Below, piece after piece: positions 51,578 to 60,989 of a stretch of DNA of 64,000 nt (the first letter of the stretch is position 1; every line of letters starts with the position of its first letter). Origin of the DNA: Pseudonocardia sp. GTDB taxonomy: Bacteria > Actinomycetota > Actinomycetes > Mycobacteriales > Pseudonocardiaceae. Both the position numbers and the translations under genes were made by a program. Where the stretch lies: assembly GCF_029263155.1 (NCBI RefSeq), contig NZ_JAJCYB010000120.1, positions 117,125 through 181,124 of the forward strand, in the 5' to 3' direction. The notes beneath the pieces are model-generated. The model made no database searches and had not been told where the DNA came from. It saw nothing but the letters and a program-made list of their open reading frames with translations.

Positions 51578-53422
51578 TCAGAACGCGGCCTCGGGGAGGT
51601 CCATCAGCGCGTTGTCGGCCGACTCCACGATCACGCGCTGCGCGGTGAGCAGGGGCAGCGCGGTCTTCGCGAAGAAGCGGGCCACACCGACCTTGCCCTC
51701 GTAGAAGGACTCGTCCCGGGCGCTGACCTCCCCACCGAGCGCGGTGAGCGCGACGTCGGCCTGGCGCAGCAGCAGCCAGCCGATCAGCAGATCGCCCACG
51801 GCCATCAGCAGGCGGACGCTGTGCTGGCCCACCTTGTAGATGCTCGACGGGTCCTCGGCGCTCGCCATGAGGTAGCCGGTGAGGGCCCCGAGCATGCCCT
51901 GCACGTCGGCCAGCGCCGTGGCGAGCAGGGCACGCTCCTCCTTGAGCCGCCCGTTGCCGGACTCCGCGTCGAGGAACGCCTGGATCTCCCCGGCGACGTG
52001 GGCGAGGGCCTGGCCGTTGTCGCGGACGATCTTGCGGAACAGGAAGTCCAGCGACTGGATCGCCGTGGTGCCCTCGTACAGGGAGTCGATCTTGGCGTCA
52101 CGAATGTACTGCTCGACGGGGTAGTCCTGCAGGTAGCCCGATCCACCGAGCACCTGCAGCGCCTGCGGCAGCTGTTCGGTGGCCCGCTCCGAGCCCACCC
52201 CCTTGACGATCGGCAGCAGCAGGTCGTTGACGCGTTCGGCGAGCGAGACGTCCTCGCCCGCCGCCTTCCCGATCCGGATCGCGTCCTGGAACGTGGCCGT
52301 GTAGAGGTACACGGCGCGCAGGCCCTCGGCGTAGGCCTTATTGGTCATCAGCAGGCGGCGGACGTCGGGGTGGTGGGTGATGGTGACGCGCGGCGCCGTC
52401 TTGTCGAGCATCCTGGGCAGGTCCGCGCCCTGGACGCGGTCCTTCGCGTAGTCCAGCGCGGCGAGGTAGCCCGCCGAGAGCGTGCCGATGGCCTTGGTGC
52501 CGACCATCATCCGCGCGTGCTCGATCACCTCGAACATCTGCGCGATGCCGTCGTGCACCTCGCCGAGCAGCCAGCCGACGGCCGGGGTGCCGTGCGCCCC
52601 GAAGGTGAGCTCGCAGGTGGTGGAGGCCTTGAGGCCCATCTTGTGCTCGACACCGGTGACGAACGCGCCGTTGCGCTCGCCGGGCTCGCCGGTCCGCGGG
52701 TCGAAGTGGAACTTCGGCACCAGGAACAGCGACAGGCCCTTCGTGCCCGGCTTCGGCGACAGGCCCGGGCCCTCGGGGCGGGCCAGCACCATGTGCATGA
52801 TGTTCTCGGTCATGTCGTGCTCGGCCGAGGTGATGAAGCGCTTGACGCCCTCGACGTGCCAGGTGCCGTCGTCCTGCCGCACGGCCTTGGCCCGGCCGGC
52901 GCCGACGTCGGAGCCCGCGTCGGGCTCGGTGAGCACCATCGTGGCGCCCCAGGCCCGCTCGATCATGAGCTGGGCCCAGTGCTGCTGCTCGGCGGTGCCG
53001 TTGCGGTGGATGATCGACGCGAAGCTGGGCCCGGCCATGTACATGAACGCGGCCGGGTTGGAGCCCAGGATCAGCTCGGCGGCGGCCCACTGCACGGTCG
53101 GCGGGATGCCGTAGCCGCCCAGCTCGACGGGCAGGCCCAGGCGCCACCACTCGCCGTCCCACAGCACCTTGTAGGCGTCCTTGAACGCCTGCGGCATCGT
53201 CACCGAGTGCGTGGCGGGGTCGAAGACCGGGGGGTTGCGGTCGGCGTCGGCGAAGGGCTCGGCCAGCGGCCCGGTGGCCACGACGTTGAGCTCCCGGAGC
53301 GTGTCGCGCGCGGTCGCGGTGTCGACGCCGTCGAAGGGCCCGACGCCGAGGCGGTCCTGTACTCCGAAGACCTCGAACAGGTTGAACTCGAGGTCGCGCA
53401 GGTTGCTCCTGAAGTGGCCCAT
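51578..53422 (-). CDS. FadE-type acyl-CoA dehydrogenase (long form)
   Basis: 614 residues, the long form like mycobacterial FadE5 rather than the usual 380-residue enzymes. WGATMVLTEPDAGSDVGAGRAKAV and FITSAEHDMTENIMHMVLAR are flavin-binding regions, GLKASTTCELTFG is the middle beta domain, and QLPQALQVLGGSGYLQDYPVEQYIRDAKIDSLYEGTTAIQSLDFLFRKI bears the catalytic Glu (YEGTTAIQ). An N-terminal domain of about 60 residues and a C-terminal helical extension complete it. It should oxidise medium/long-chain acyl-CoA in beta-oxidation. A palindrome 57 bases upstream may bind a fatty-acid-responsive repressor. Confidence 0.92.
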   Translation of the reverse strand: MGHFRSNLRDLEFNLFEVFGVQDRLGVGPFDGVDTATARDTLRELNVVATGPLAEPFADADRNPPVFDPATHSVTMPQAFKDAYKVLWDGEWWRLGLPVELGGYGIPPTVQWAAAELILGSNPAAFMYMAGPSFASIIHRNGTAEQQHWAQLMIERAWGATMVLTEPDAGSDVGAGRAKAVRQDDGTWHVEGVKRFITSAEHDMTENIMHMVLARPEGPGLSPKPGTKGLSLFLVPKFHFDPRTGEPGERNGAFVTGVEHKMGLKASTTCELTFGAHGTPAVGWLLGEVHDGIAQMFEVIEHARMMVGTKAIGTLSAGYLAALDYAKDRVQGADLPRMLDKTAPRVTITHHPDVRRLLMTNKAYAEGLRAVYLYTATFQDAIRIGKAAGEDVSLAERVNDLLLPIVKGVGSERATEQLPQALQVLGGSGYLQDYPVEQYIRDAKIDSLYEGTTAIQSLDFLFRKIVRDNGQALAHVAGEIQAFLDAESGNGRLKEERALLATALADVQGMLGALTGYLMASAEDPSSIYKVGQHSVRLLMAVGDLLIGWLLLRQADVALTALGGEVSARDESFYEGKVGVARFFAKTALPLLTAQRVIVESADNALMDLPEAAF

Positions 53423-53479
53423 GGCCCCGTCACTCCTCCATCGCGGTGAACGGTCGTACCCGTCGGTAACCCCAGCGTA

Positions 53480-53493
53480 TTACTCGTGAGTAA
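53480..53493. promoter_or_regulatory. Palindromic operator upstream of the fadE-type gene
   Basis: TTACTCGTGAGTAA is a perfect 14-bp palindrome. It lies 58 bases upstream of the acyl-CoA dehydrogenase start and 162 bases before the amidase start, in the region shared by the two divergent genes. Size and AT-rich ends suit a TetR-type repressor. No regulator gene is adjacent. Confidence 0.65.
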
Positions 53494-53654
53494 CCACGAC
53501 AAGGGCCGACAGCCGCGGACTTCGGACCCGATCCGTCGTGGACTCCGTGACGCGCGCCCGGACGGGCGATCACACCTTGGTGTCCGGATCTTGTGCACGT
53601 TCCGTGCGTGGCGCATGGTTCGTCTGGTTCCGGTGGTGCGAAAGGGGAGTGACG

Positions 53655-54665
53655 ATGGGTGCCATTGCAGTCACTCGTCGTAGTCTTCTGGTCGGCGGTG
53701 GAGTGCTCCTCGCCGGGTTGGCCGGCACGAGCACCGCCTGGAGCGTCGAGGGGCCCCCGATCGTCGACTGCGACGGCTGGGGCGCCCGGCCGAACAGCCG
53801 CATCGTCAACGTCGTGCTCCGGCGGCCGGTCAAGATCCTGGTGCACCACACAGCCACGCCGAACGTCGAGGACTACTCGCGCGGCGCCGCCGACGCCCTC
53901 GCCCGCGGCATCCAGAACTTCCACATGGACCGCCGCGGCTGGCTCGACTCGGGCCAGCACTTCACCATCAGCCGCGGCGGCTTCGTGCTGGAGGGGCGTC
54001 GGCGCAGCCTGGAGGCGCTGCGCAGCGGGCGCAAGCAGGTGGAGGGGGCGCACTGCACCGGTCAGAACCTCGTGTCGATCGGCATCGAGAACGAGGGCAC
54101 CTACTCCGGCGTCGGCCCGCCCGGGATCCTGTGGGACCGGCTGCGCGAGATGTGCGCCTACGTCTGCGGGCGGTACGGCATCGTGCCCACGGAGATCTTC
54201 GGGCACCGCGACTTCAAGGACACGCTCTGTCCGGGCGACGTGCTGTACGGGATGCTCCCGCGGTTGCGCGGCGAGGTCGGTGGCCTGCTCGGGCAGCGGC
54301 TGGAGGGGGCGGCGGTGCGCGCGGCGTCGTGGCCCGCCCTGCGCGAGTCCGACCGCGGCACGGTCGTGCGGGTCGCGCAGCACCTCCTGCGCGGCGCCGG
54401 TCACCTCGAGGTCACCGCCGACGGGGACTTCGGCCCGGCCACCGCCGAGGCCGTGCGGCGCTTCCAGGCCGAGCACGCCACCGAGGAGGTCAACGGCATC
54501 ATCGGCGGTGAGTCGTGGCCGCTGCTCGCTCCCGCGGTGCAGGTGGGCGACCGGGGCGAGGTGGCGCAGGCGGTGGAGGTGCTCGCCGGACGGAGCGGAT
54601 CCATGCGTGCCCCGTCGGTGGTCGACGAGCCGGCCTGGAAGCGGCTGCTGAGCGCGGCGTCCTGA
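53655..54665 (+). CDS. Peptidoglycan recognition protein/amidase with peptidoglycan-binding domain
   Basis: 336 residues from ATG 53655, after AAAGGGGAG. VTRRSLLVGGGVLLAGLAGTSTAW is a signal peptide with a twin-arginine look (TRRSLL). The amidase domain has ILVHHTATPN (zinc His), HCTGQNLVSIGIENEG and FGHRDFKDTLCPGD (second His and Cys ligands). LRESDRGTVVRVAQHLLRGAGHLEVTADGDFGPATAEAVRRFQAEHATEEVNGIIG is a PG_binding_1 domain near the C-terminus. It should cut N-acetylmuramoyl-L-alanine bonds in the wall. It directly precedes the IniR-like gene. Confidence 0.9.
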   Translation: MGAIAVTRRSLLVGGGVLLAGLAGTSTAWSVEGPPIVDCDGWGARPNSRIVNVVLRRPVKILVHHTATPNVEDYSRGAADALARGIQNFHMDRRGWLDSGQHFTISRGGFVLEGRRRSLEALRSGRKQVEGAHCTGQNLVSIGIENEGTYSGVGPPGILWDRLREMCAYVCGRYGIVPTEIFGHRDFKDTLCPGDVLYGMLPRLRGEVGGLLGQRLEGAAVRAASWPALRESDRGTVVRVAQHLLRGAGHLEVTADGDFGPATAEAVRRFQAEHATEEVNGIIGGESWPLLAPAVQVGDRGEVAQAVEVLAGRSGSMRAPSVVDEPAWKRLLSAAS

Positions 54666-54776
54666 CCGGCGCGGCCGGTGAACCCGAACCGGTGGACCCC
54701 GGGCACCACCGACGGTGACCGGCGCTACGCTCGCTGCGCCCGGCCGACTACCGCGGAGGGGAGTGGGGGTGCACCG

Positions 54777-57293
54777 GTGACCGCCAAGGTGTGGAGCCCG
54801 GACGAGGTGCTCGCAGGGGCGCCGCAGGCCGGGTCACTGCTCCAGGACGTCCTCGCCGATCCCGCCGCCGAACGCCGCACCGTCGTGATCGGTCCCGGTG
54901 GCCACGGCAAGTCGGTCCTGCTGGGTGTGCTCGCCGGGGTGTACGAGGACGCGGGCGTCCCGGTGGTCCACGGCGTGCCGTCCGCGAGCGGCGGGCCGGA
55001 CCCGGACGTCGCCCTGCTCGTCGACGACGCCCACCTGCTCCCCGACGCGGCGCTGACCGCGCTCGCCGAGCGGGCCGGGATCCCCGGGGGCCGGATCGTG
55101 GTGGCCCACCGCCCCGCCACGGAGCGCTCCGCGTTGGCCGCCCTGGACGCCGCGCTGGCCGCGCGGGGACGCCCGGTCCTGCTGGGTGTGCTCGACCGTG
55201 CGGGGGTCGCGGCCCGCGCCGGGCGGGTGGGCGCGGACGCCGTCGCCGCCGTGCACCGGAGCACGGCGGGGATCCCCGCCCTGGTCGATCTGCTGCTGGC
55301 CGGACGCGACCCGTCCGGTGAGCCGCCGCCGGAGCTGCTGGCCCAGCTCGGGTACGCGCTCGAGGCGCTCGACCCGGGGGTCCGTGATCTCCTGCTGGCG
55401 CGCGCCGTCGGGGCACCCGCCGACGCCGAGGTGCTCGTTCCGCTGCTCGGCCTGCCGGACACGGCGGCGCTCGACGTGCTGGGCACCGCCGCCTGGGCGG
55501 ACGGGAAGCTGCTGGCCGGTGGGGACGCGGTGCCGCTGGTGTCGGCCGCCGTGCTCGCGCGGACCTCGCCGCGTTCGGTGCTGGAGATGCGCCTCGCGCT
55601 CGCCGAGGTCGAGCTGCGGCGCGGCGGCGACGTCCTGCCCGCCGCACGGGGCCTGCTGCGGGCCGGGGCCACCGGGTCACGGGTGGCCGCGGTGCTCGCC
55701 GCAGCGGGCGACCAGTCGGTGCGGGCCGGTGCCGGGGCCGCCGACGAGCTGTACGAGGCCGCGATCCGGGCGGGGGCCCGGCCGCTGGATCTCGCCCCGC
55801 GGCGCGCTGAGGCGGCCGTCGTCACCGGGGATCTCGACGAGGCACTGGCCCACGCCGACGAGGTGCTCGCCGCCGTCGACGACACGGCGGGCCGGGGAGG
55901 TGGGGGCAGCGACACCGACGGGGTCCGTGCGGCCACCGTCGCCGCCGCCGTGCTCGCCCGCCGCGGCAACCTCGCCCGCAGCGCCGATCTGTACCGCTGG
56001 ATGGCCCCGGCCGGTTCGCTGCTCGCCGTGCCCGCCCTGATCGGCACGGGCGCCCTCGACGAGGCACGTGCGGCGCTCGCCCCGGCCGGTGGCAGTCGCC
56101 GCCCACCGACAGTGCGGTCCGGGGCCGAGGAGCTGATCGCGCAGGGCGTGCACGAGTCGGTGGCGGGGTCGCCGACCTCGGCGATGTCGAAGCTGGTGCG
56201 GGCGGCCGCGCTGCTGGAGCCGCCCAGCCGGGCCGCGCTGCTCTCCGACACGCCGGCCGCGCTGGCGGCGCTCGTGGCCGTGCAGTGCGGGGAGCTCGCG
56301 GTGGCACAGTCGGTGCTGGAGCGGGCCGTGCGGGTCGGGCTCGGCGGGTGCGGGGCCGCGGTCCGACACCGGCTGCTGCTGGGCTGGATCGCGATGTACC
56401 GCGGCGCCCACTCCGCCGCCCGCGCCGCGCTGACCCCCACGATCGGTGTGCGCCTCGAACCCCGCGACGAGCTGCTGGCCGCCGCGCTGGAGGTGGCACT
56501 GGCCCGCCGCGCGAGCGACCCGGCCGCGCTGACGGTCGGCTGGGCGCGTGCGCGCGAGGCGATCGTGCACCATCCCGTGGACCTCTATGTCCTGCAGCCG
56601 CTTGCCGAACTGCGGGTCGCCGCGGCGCGACTGCGGGAACAGAGCTGGGTGGCCCCGCACCTCGACGAGGCCGCCGTACTGCTGCGCGGTCTGGGCGACC
56701 CGCTGCTGTGGGCCGCCCCGCTGCACTGGGGCGGTGTGCACGCGGCGATGTTCGCCGACACCCCGGACGCGGCGGAGCCGGACGTCGCGGCGCTGGAGGC
56801 CGGGGCGTCCACGAGCCGCTACGCCGCGGCGATGGCGGCCGGCGCCCGGCAGTGGCTGCTGGTGCTGCGCGGGGAGGTCGACCCGGTCGCGGTGGAGTCG
56901 GCGGCCCGCGGCCTGCACGCCGTCGGGCTGTCCTGGGACGGGGGGCGCCTCGCGGGGCAGGCCGCGATCCGTACCCGGGACAAGAAGGCGATGGGCACGC
57001 TGCTGGGCACCGCCCGCGCGCTGCAGAACACCGGGCCCGTCGCCCCCGCGGCCGACGAGGACGCACCCGCCACCGCCGTGGACGAGCGCGAGGACGTGCT
57101 CAGCGACCGGGAGCGCGAGGTCGCCGCACTGGTGCTGGAGGGCCTGACCTACAAGCAGATCGGCGAGCAGCTGTTCATCTCGTCGAAGACGGTGGAGCAT
57201 CATGTGGCGCGGATGCGGCAGCGTCTGGGCTCGGCCAGTCGCGGCGAGCTGTTCGCGCACCTGCGCACGATCGTCGGGAGGCAGGGGGGCTGA
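54777..57293 (+). CDS. LuxR-type ATPase regulator, IniR-like
   Basis: 838 residues, close to the 832 I recall for M. tuberculosis IniR, and likewise beside iniBAC-like genes. The N-terminal ATPase has Walker A VVIGPGGHGKSVLLGVLAG (about 37-55) and VALLVDDAHLLPD (about 77-89). A long helical TPR-like centre follows. The C-terminal LuxR helix-turn-helix is DVLSDREREVAALVLEGLTYKQIGEQLFISSKTVEHHVARMRQRLG (about 775-820). In mycobacteria IniR activates iniBAC on envelope stress. The GTG start was chosen by the MTAKVWSPDEVL opening. Its stop overlaps the glutaredoxin ATG (TGATG). Confidence 0.88.
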   Translation: MTAKVWSPDEVLAGAPQAGSLLQDVLADPAAERRTVVIGPGGHGKSVLLGVLAGVYEDAGVPVVHGVPSASGGPDPDVALLVDDAHLLPDAALTALAERAGIPGGRIVVAHRPATERSALAALDAALAARGRPVLLGVLDRAGVAARAGRVGADAVAAVHRSTAGIPALVDLLLAGRDPSGEPPPELLAQLGYALEALDPGVRDLLLARAVGAPADAEVLVPLLGLPDTAALDVLGTAAWADGKLLAGGDAVPLVSAAVLARTSPRSVLEMRLALAEVELRRGGDVLPAARGLLRAGATGSRVAAVLAAAGDQSVRAGAGAADELYEAAIRAGARPLDLAPRRAEAAVVTGDLDEALAHADEVLAAVDDTAGRGGGGSDTDGVRAATVAAAVLARRGNLARSADLYRWMAPAGSLLAVPALIGTGALDEARAALAPAGGSRRPPTVRSGAEELIAQGVHESVAGSPTSAMSKLVRAAALLEPPSRAALLSDTPAALAALVAVQCGELAVAQSVLERAVRVGLGGCGAAVRHRLLLGWIAMYRGAHSAARAALTPTIGVRLEPRDELLAAALEVALARRASDPAALTVGWARAREAIVHHPVDLYVLQPLAELRVAAARLREQSWVAPHLDEAAVLLRGLGDPLLWAAPLHWGGVHAAMFADTPDAAEPDVAALEAGASTSRYAAAMAAGARQWLLVLRGEVDPVAVESAARGLHAVGLSWDGGRLAGQAAIRTRDKKAMGTLLGTARALQNTGPVAPAADEDAPATAVDEREDVLSDREREVAALVLEGLTYKQIGEQLFISSKTVEHHVARMRQRLGSASRGELFAHLRTIVGRQGG

Positions 57294-57547
57294 TGGCCGG
57301 GAACGCCGAGGTGGTCGTCTACTGGCGGCCGGGTTGCCCGTTCTGCATGAAGCTGCGCGCCGGTCTGCGGCTCTCGCGGCTGACATTCTCGGAGATCGAC
57401 ATCTGGAAGGACCCGGAGGCCGCGGCGTTTGTCCGCTCGGTGGCCGACGGCAACGAGACCGTGCCGACGGTGACGGTCGGCGGGCGGGCGATGGTGAACC
57501 CGTCGCGTCGGCAGGTTCTCGCGGCGGTCTCCGACCCGGGCCGGTGA
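57293..57547 (+). CDS. Glutaredoxin/mycoredoxin-like protein
   Basis: 84 residues starting AGNAEVVVYWRPGCPFCMKLRAGLRLSRLTF, with the thioredoxin-fold redox site CPFC. ETVPTVTVGGRAMVNPSRRQVLA holds the TVPT cis-Pro loop. It is expected to reduce disulfides, perhaps with mycothiol. It is translationally coupled to the IniR-like gene and ends 33 bases from the convergent iniC stop. Its place inside an ini cluster is unusual and may link the envelope regulator to redox state. Confidence 0.88.
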   Translation: MAGNAEVVVYWRPGCPFCMKLRAGLRLSRLTFSEIDIWKDPEAAAFVRSVADGNETVPTVTVGGRAMVNPSRRQVLAAVSDPGR

Positions 57548-57580
57548 GCTCCGGCCCGGTGACCCCGGCCAGGACGTGGC

Positions 57581-59065
57581 TCAGCGTGGCAGGCTCGCCA
57601 GCAACCCCTCGCAGGTGCGCACCAGGGTGCGGGCCACCCCCACCTGCGTGCGGTCCGACATCGGACTCTCCGCGCGCCGCTGCCAGCCGGCGAGGGCGTC
57701 GAGGGTGGCCTCGCGCAGCTGCGCGGCGTCCGCGTCGGGGTCCAGGCCCAGGCGTGCGGCCGGGGAGCCGCCGTCGCTGCCCAGCAGGCGCTCCGCGGGC
57801 ACGCGCAGATCCTTCGACATCGCCACCACGCGCGTGCGCAACGCCGTGAGCAGCCGCAGCTCGTTGAACTCGTGGGCGCCCGCGGTGATCCGCTCGACCT
57901 CGCGCGCGATCGGCCGGGACGCGGCGGTCCGCTCGCGCGCCAGCACCAGCTCCAGCGCCAGCAGCGCGGACCGGGACTTGAGGAGGTCACGGCGCTCGGT
58001 GAACTGCGTGCTGAGCACCTGCCGCAGCTCGTCGAGACCGCTGCGCTTGACCAGCTCGGTGGACAGCACGGTCGGGTCGTCGATGCCCCGGCGGATCAGG
58101 GTGATCGCCAACCGGACCCCGAACACGCCGAACCGGTCCAGCAGCATGGCACGGTCCTCGGGGGAGATCGCGGCCTCCACGGTGGCGCGCACGAACCGGT
58201 CGGCCGACAGCAGCAGCGGCTCGGTCTCGGCGGCCGGGGCCGTGGCCAGCGCCTGCAGCGCCGCGAACTCGGCCTGGCGCATCGTGCGCCCGCTCTGGGC
58301 CAGCAGTCCCGCCACGGCCACCACGGTCTGGCACAGCGAACGCAGCTTGTCGTCGCGCCGGTAGCGGCCCGCGATCTGCCGGGCGGAGGCCATCGCGTCG
58401 AGCCGGCCCACGCCGATCTCGTCGGCCCGCGACAGGATCGCGACGGTGTTGACCGGGGTGGCCCTGGCCACGCCCTGGTCGTGGAAGGACTCCAGGAACT
58501 GCACGTCCGACGCGTGCAGGTGGCGCATCAGGTAGAGCACGGCGTCGGCGGGCGCGGGCGCGTCCTCGGGGACCAGGAACGCGGCGGCGCGAGCCGAGAT
58601 GTCCGCCGACATCGACGCGATGCCCGGGGTGTCGATCAGCGAGGTGGCCCGCAGGTTCTGCGACGGCCAGTCGACGACGAGCCGGTCGACGCGCTCCGCG
58701 GGCATGCCGCCGAGATCGATGGTGAGCGCCCCGTCCCGGCGGGCGACCGTCAACGGCCGCGGCGTTCCCTCCAGGGGGATCATCAGCACCTTCGGGCTGG
58801 GCCCGTCCTGGTACCAGGTGATGACGCGCGTGCACTCGCCCGCGTCGGTGGGCGCGATCTCCTCGCCCACGAGCGCGTTGAGCAGCGTCGACTTGCCCGC
58901 CTTGACCTTGCCCGCGATCGCCACGCGCAGCGGCTCCTCGAAGCGGGCGAGGTGCTGGCTGAGCCACCGGTGCGCCTGCGGGCTGTCGCGGTAGGCGTCG
59001 ACGGCGTCGCGGAGCACACCCCGCACGGCCACCCCGAGGGGTGCCGCCGCGTCGACGGCCGTCAC
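57581..59065 (-). CDS. iniC: Dynamin-like GTPase IniC
   Basis: 494 residues, close to the 493 of mycobacterial IniC. P-loop: RVAIAGKVKAGKSTLLNALVG (GKVKAGKS at 52-59); switch II/G3 is ATSLIDTPGIASM. LYLMRHLHASDVQFLESFHDQG leads to NTVAILSRADEIGVG, an LSRADE form of the TKxD-type G4 motif. It lacks the hydrophobic hairpin seen in IniA. It is probably the soluble partner of IniA in membrane remodelling during wall stress. The GTG start overlaps the iniA stop by 4 bases, so translation is coupled. Confidence 0.9.
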   Translation of the reverse strand: MTAVDAAAPLGVAVRGVLRDAVDAYRDSPQAHRWLSQHLARFEEPLRVAIAGKVKAGKSTLLNALVGEEIAPTDAGECTRVITWYQDGPSPKVLMIPLEGTPRPLTVARRDGALTIDLGGMPAERVDRLVVDWPSQNLRATSLIDTPGIASMSADISARAAAFLVPEDAPAPADAVLYLMRHLHASDVQFLESFHDQGVARATPVNTVAILSRADEIGVGRLDAMASARQIAGRYRRDDKLRSLCQTVVAVAGLLAQSGRTMRQAEFAALQALATAPAAETEPLLLSADRFVRATVEAAISPEDRAMLLDRFGVFGVRLAITLIRRGIDDPTVLSTELVKRSGLDELRQVLSTQFTERRDLLKSRSALLALELVLARERTAASRPIAREVERITAGAHEFNELRLLTALRTRVVAMSKDLRVPAERLLGSDGGSPAARLGLDPDADAAQLREATLDALAGWQRRAESPMSDRTQVGVARTLVRTCEGLLASLPR

Positions 59066-60879
59066 AGCAGCACCTTCCCCGGCGCCAGTGCGCGGGCGCG
59101 CTTCTCCAGCGACGCGATGCGGTCGAGCTCGGCCTCGAGGTCCCGGATCCGGGCCCGCCGCACGTTCTCGTCACTGCTGACCGCGGTCTGCGCCGCCTTG
59201 ACCGACGCGTCCACCGAGGTCTGCAGCTCCTCGGCCAGGGAGGTGAAGTGGTCGCGGAGCTGGCGCTGCACCTGCCGCAGCATGTCGCGGGAGTCCTTGC
59301 CGACCTGGAACACGATCTCGTCGAGGTGCTTGCGCACCGCCGCCTTCGCGTCGGCCTTGCGGCGCGCGAGCTGGCGCTGCTGCTCCTCGCGCACGGTCTT
59401 GCCCCCGAACAGCAGGCCGGCCCCGATCGAGAGCGGGTTGAGCAGCGCCATCCCGGCCAGCGTGGTGGCCAGCCCGACCATCAGCAGCCCGCCGTACCCG
59501 CCGCGGGCGCCGACGTAGAGCTTCTGCCCGAAGCTCATCTGCTCGTGCTCCGGGCGCTCCAGCCGCTCGACCTGCGCGCCGGACTCACCGGGTCGGCCGG
59601 TCCGCAGGGCCGGGAGCACGGCGTCGCCCTCGGCGGCGAAGTGCTCGGCGACGAGCCCCGCCAGCCACTCGGCGCGCTGGCCGGCCCAGACGAAGTTGGC
59701 CGAGGTCGCGGTCGCGATCCGGCCCTCCAGCCACTCGCTGAACTGGTCCCACACGTCGCGGGGATCGGAGTCCTCGAGCAGCTGGTCGGCCTCGCGGCCG
59801 ATGGCGCGCAGACGGTCACGCAGGTCGTGGTCGATGTCGGCGGTGAGGTCCTGCACGCCGTCGCCCAGGGTGTGCTGCCAGCGGGCCGAGCGGTCCTTGA
59901 GGGCCCCGGCGCGCCTGCGCGCCCGTTCCAGCTCGGCGACGAGCTCCCCGGCCTGGTCGGGCCGGCGCTGCGCGGCCAGCTCGGCGCGCATCCCGGAGGC
60001 CATCTGGTCGGCGACGGCGAGCACGTCCTGGCTGGTGGAGGCGCGGTCCAGGTCGTCGGCGCGGGCGAGCACCTCGGTGCGCAGGAACGCGACCAGCGCG
60101 GCGAAGCCGGACTCCACGTTGAGCTCGGCGTCCTCGGCGCGCACCGCCTCCAGCCGCAGCACCGACGACACCGGGAACACCTCGGCCGTGATGCCCGCCG
60201 CGGCGAGGTGGCCGCGGTCGAGGTCCACGATGCGCCGCCAGTGCGGGTAGAGATCGGTCTTCGTGACGATGCCCGCGACGTTGGGGCACAGCCGCATCGC
60301 CGTGGCGAGGAACTCCAGCTCGGGCGCCGTGTACTCCTGCGAGGCGTCGGACACGAGCAGCACGGCGTCCGCGGTGGGCAATGTGGCCATCGTGGCGGCG
60401 CCGTGCGCGGATCCCAGCCCGCCGACACCCGGCGTGTCGACGAGGACGAGCCCGCCCTTGAGCAGGTTGCGCGGCAGCCCCACCTCGGCGCGCGACAGGC
60501 CCTGCCGGTTGCCGGGGTTGCCCGCCTCGGACACGTAGTGCGCGAGCTTCTCGATCGGCACCTCGGTCCGCCGGGGTGCCCGCTTCTCGCCCGGCCGGGC
60601 CTCCCACACCAGCGTGACCGCAGGGGCCTCCGCGTACTTCACCGCCGTGGGGACCGCGGTGGCCAGGTCGTCGTCCACCGGACAGACGGGCGCGTTGATC
60701 AGGGCGTTGACGAGCTGGCTCTTGCCCTGCTTGAACTCGCCGACGACGAGCACCTGCACGTTGGGGTCCTCGAGCCGGCGGCGGGTCTGCGCCAGCCGGG
60801 CTCCCAGGTCGGGGCGGCCGTACGCGCTCGTCGCCCGGGTCGCGAGATCGACCAGCTCCATCGCCGCGGGCACCGCCAC
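59062..60879 (-). CDS. iniA: Dynamin-like membrane GTPase IniA
   Basis: 605 residues (mycobacterial IniA is slightly longer). P-loop: VLVVGEFKQGKSQLVNAL (GEFKQGKS at 47-54); G3 is LVLVDTPGVGGLGSAHGAAT; G4 is GIVTKTDLYPHW. Helical arms follow, then a membrane hairpin YGGLLMVGLATTLAGMALLNPLSIGAGLLFGG (about 460-495) in the position of the dynamin paddle. A long coiled-coil tail completes the second stalk. The fold binds and reshapes the inner membrane, and in mycobacteria confers isoniazid/ethambutol tolerance. It is operonic with iniC. Confidence 0.92.
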   Translation of the reverse strand: MAVPAAMELVDLATRATSAYGRPDLGARLAQTRRRLEDPNVQVLVVGEFKQGKSQLVNALINAPVCPVDDDLATAVPTAVKYAEAPAVTLVWEARPGEKRAPRRTEVPIEKLAHYVSEAGNPGNRQGLSRAEVGLPRNLLKGGLVLVDTPGVGGLGSAHGAATMATLPTADAVLLVSDASQEYTAPELEFLATAMRLCPNVAGIVTKTDLYPHWRRIVDLDRGHLAAAGITAEVFPVSSVLRLEAVRAEDAELNVESGFAALVAFLRTEVLARADDLDRASTSQDVLAVADQMASGMRAELAAQRRPDQAGELVAELERARRRAGALKDRSARWQHTLGDGVQDLTADIDHDLRDRLRAIGREADQLLEDSDPRDVWDQFSEWLEGRIATATSANFVWAGQRAEWLAGLVAEHFAAEGDAVLPALRTGRPGESGAQVERLERPEHEQMSFGQKLYVGARGGYGGLLMVGLATTLAGMALLNPLSIGAGLLFGGKTVREEQQRQLARRKADAKAAVRKHLDEIVFQVGKDSRDMLRQVQRQLRDHFTSLAEELQTSVDASVKAAQTAVSSDENVRRARIRDLEAELDRIASLEKRARALAPGKVLL

Positions 60880-60919
60880 TGATCCGTCCCTCCCTCACCT
60901 CGGGGACCACCATACGACG

Positions 60920-60964
60920 AGGCCGGTTCCACTCCCGGGTCATCCCCGGGGGCGGAACCGGCCT
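60920..60964 (-). promoter_or_regulatory. Hairpin between iniB and iniA
   Basis: AGGCCGGTTCC (60920-60930) and GGAACCGGCCT (60954-60964) form a perfect 11-bp stem; CCCGGG-rich sequence fills the loop. It sits in the 110-base gap between iniB and iniA. There is no T tract, so it may be an attenuator or an RNA-processing site that leaves iniB at a higher level than iniAC. Confidence 0.7.
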
Positions 60965-60989
60965 GGAGCCGATCAGCTGACCGCTGAGG

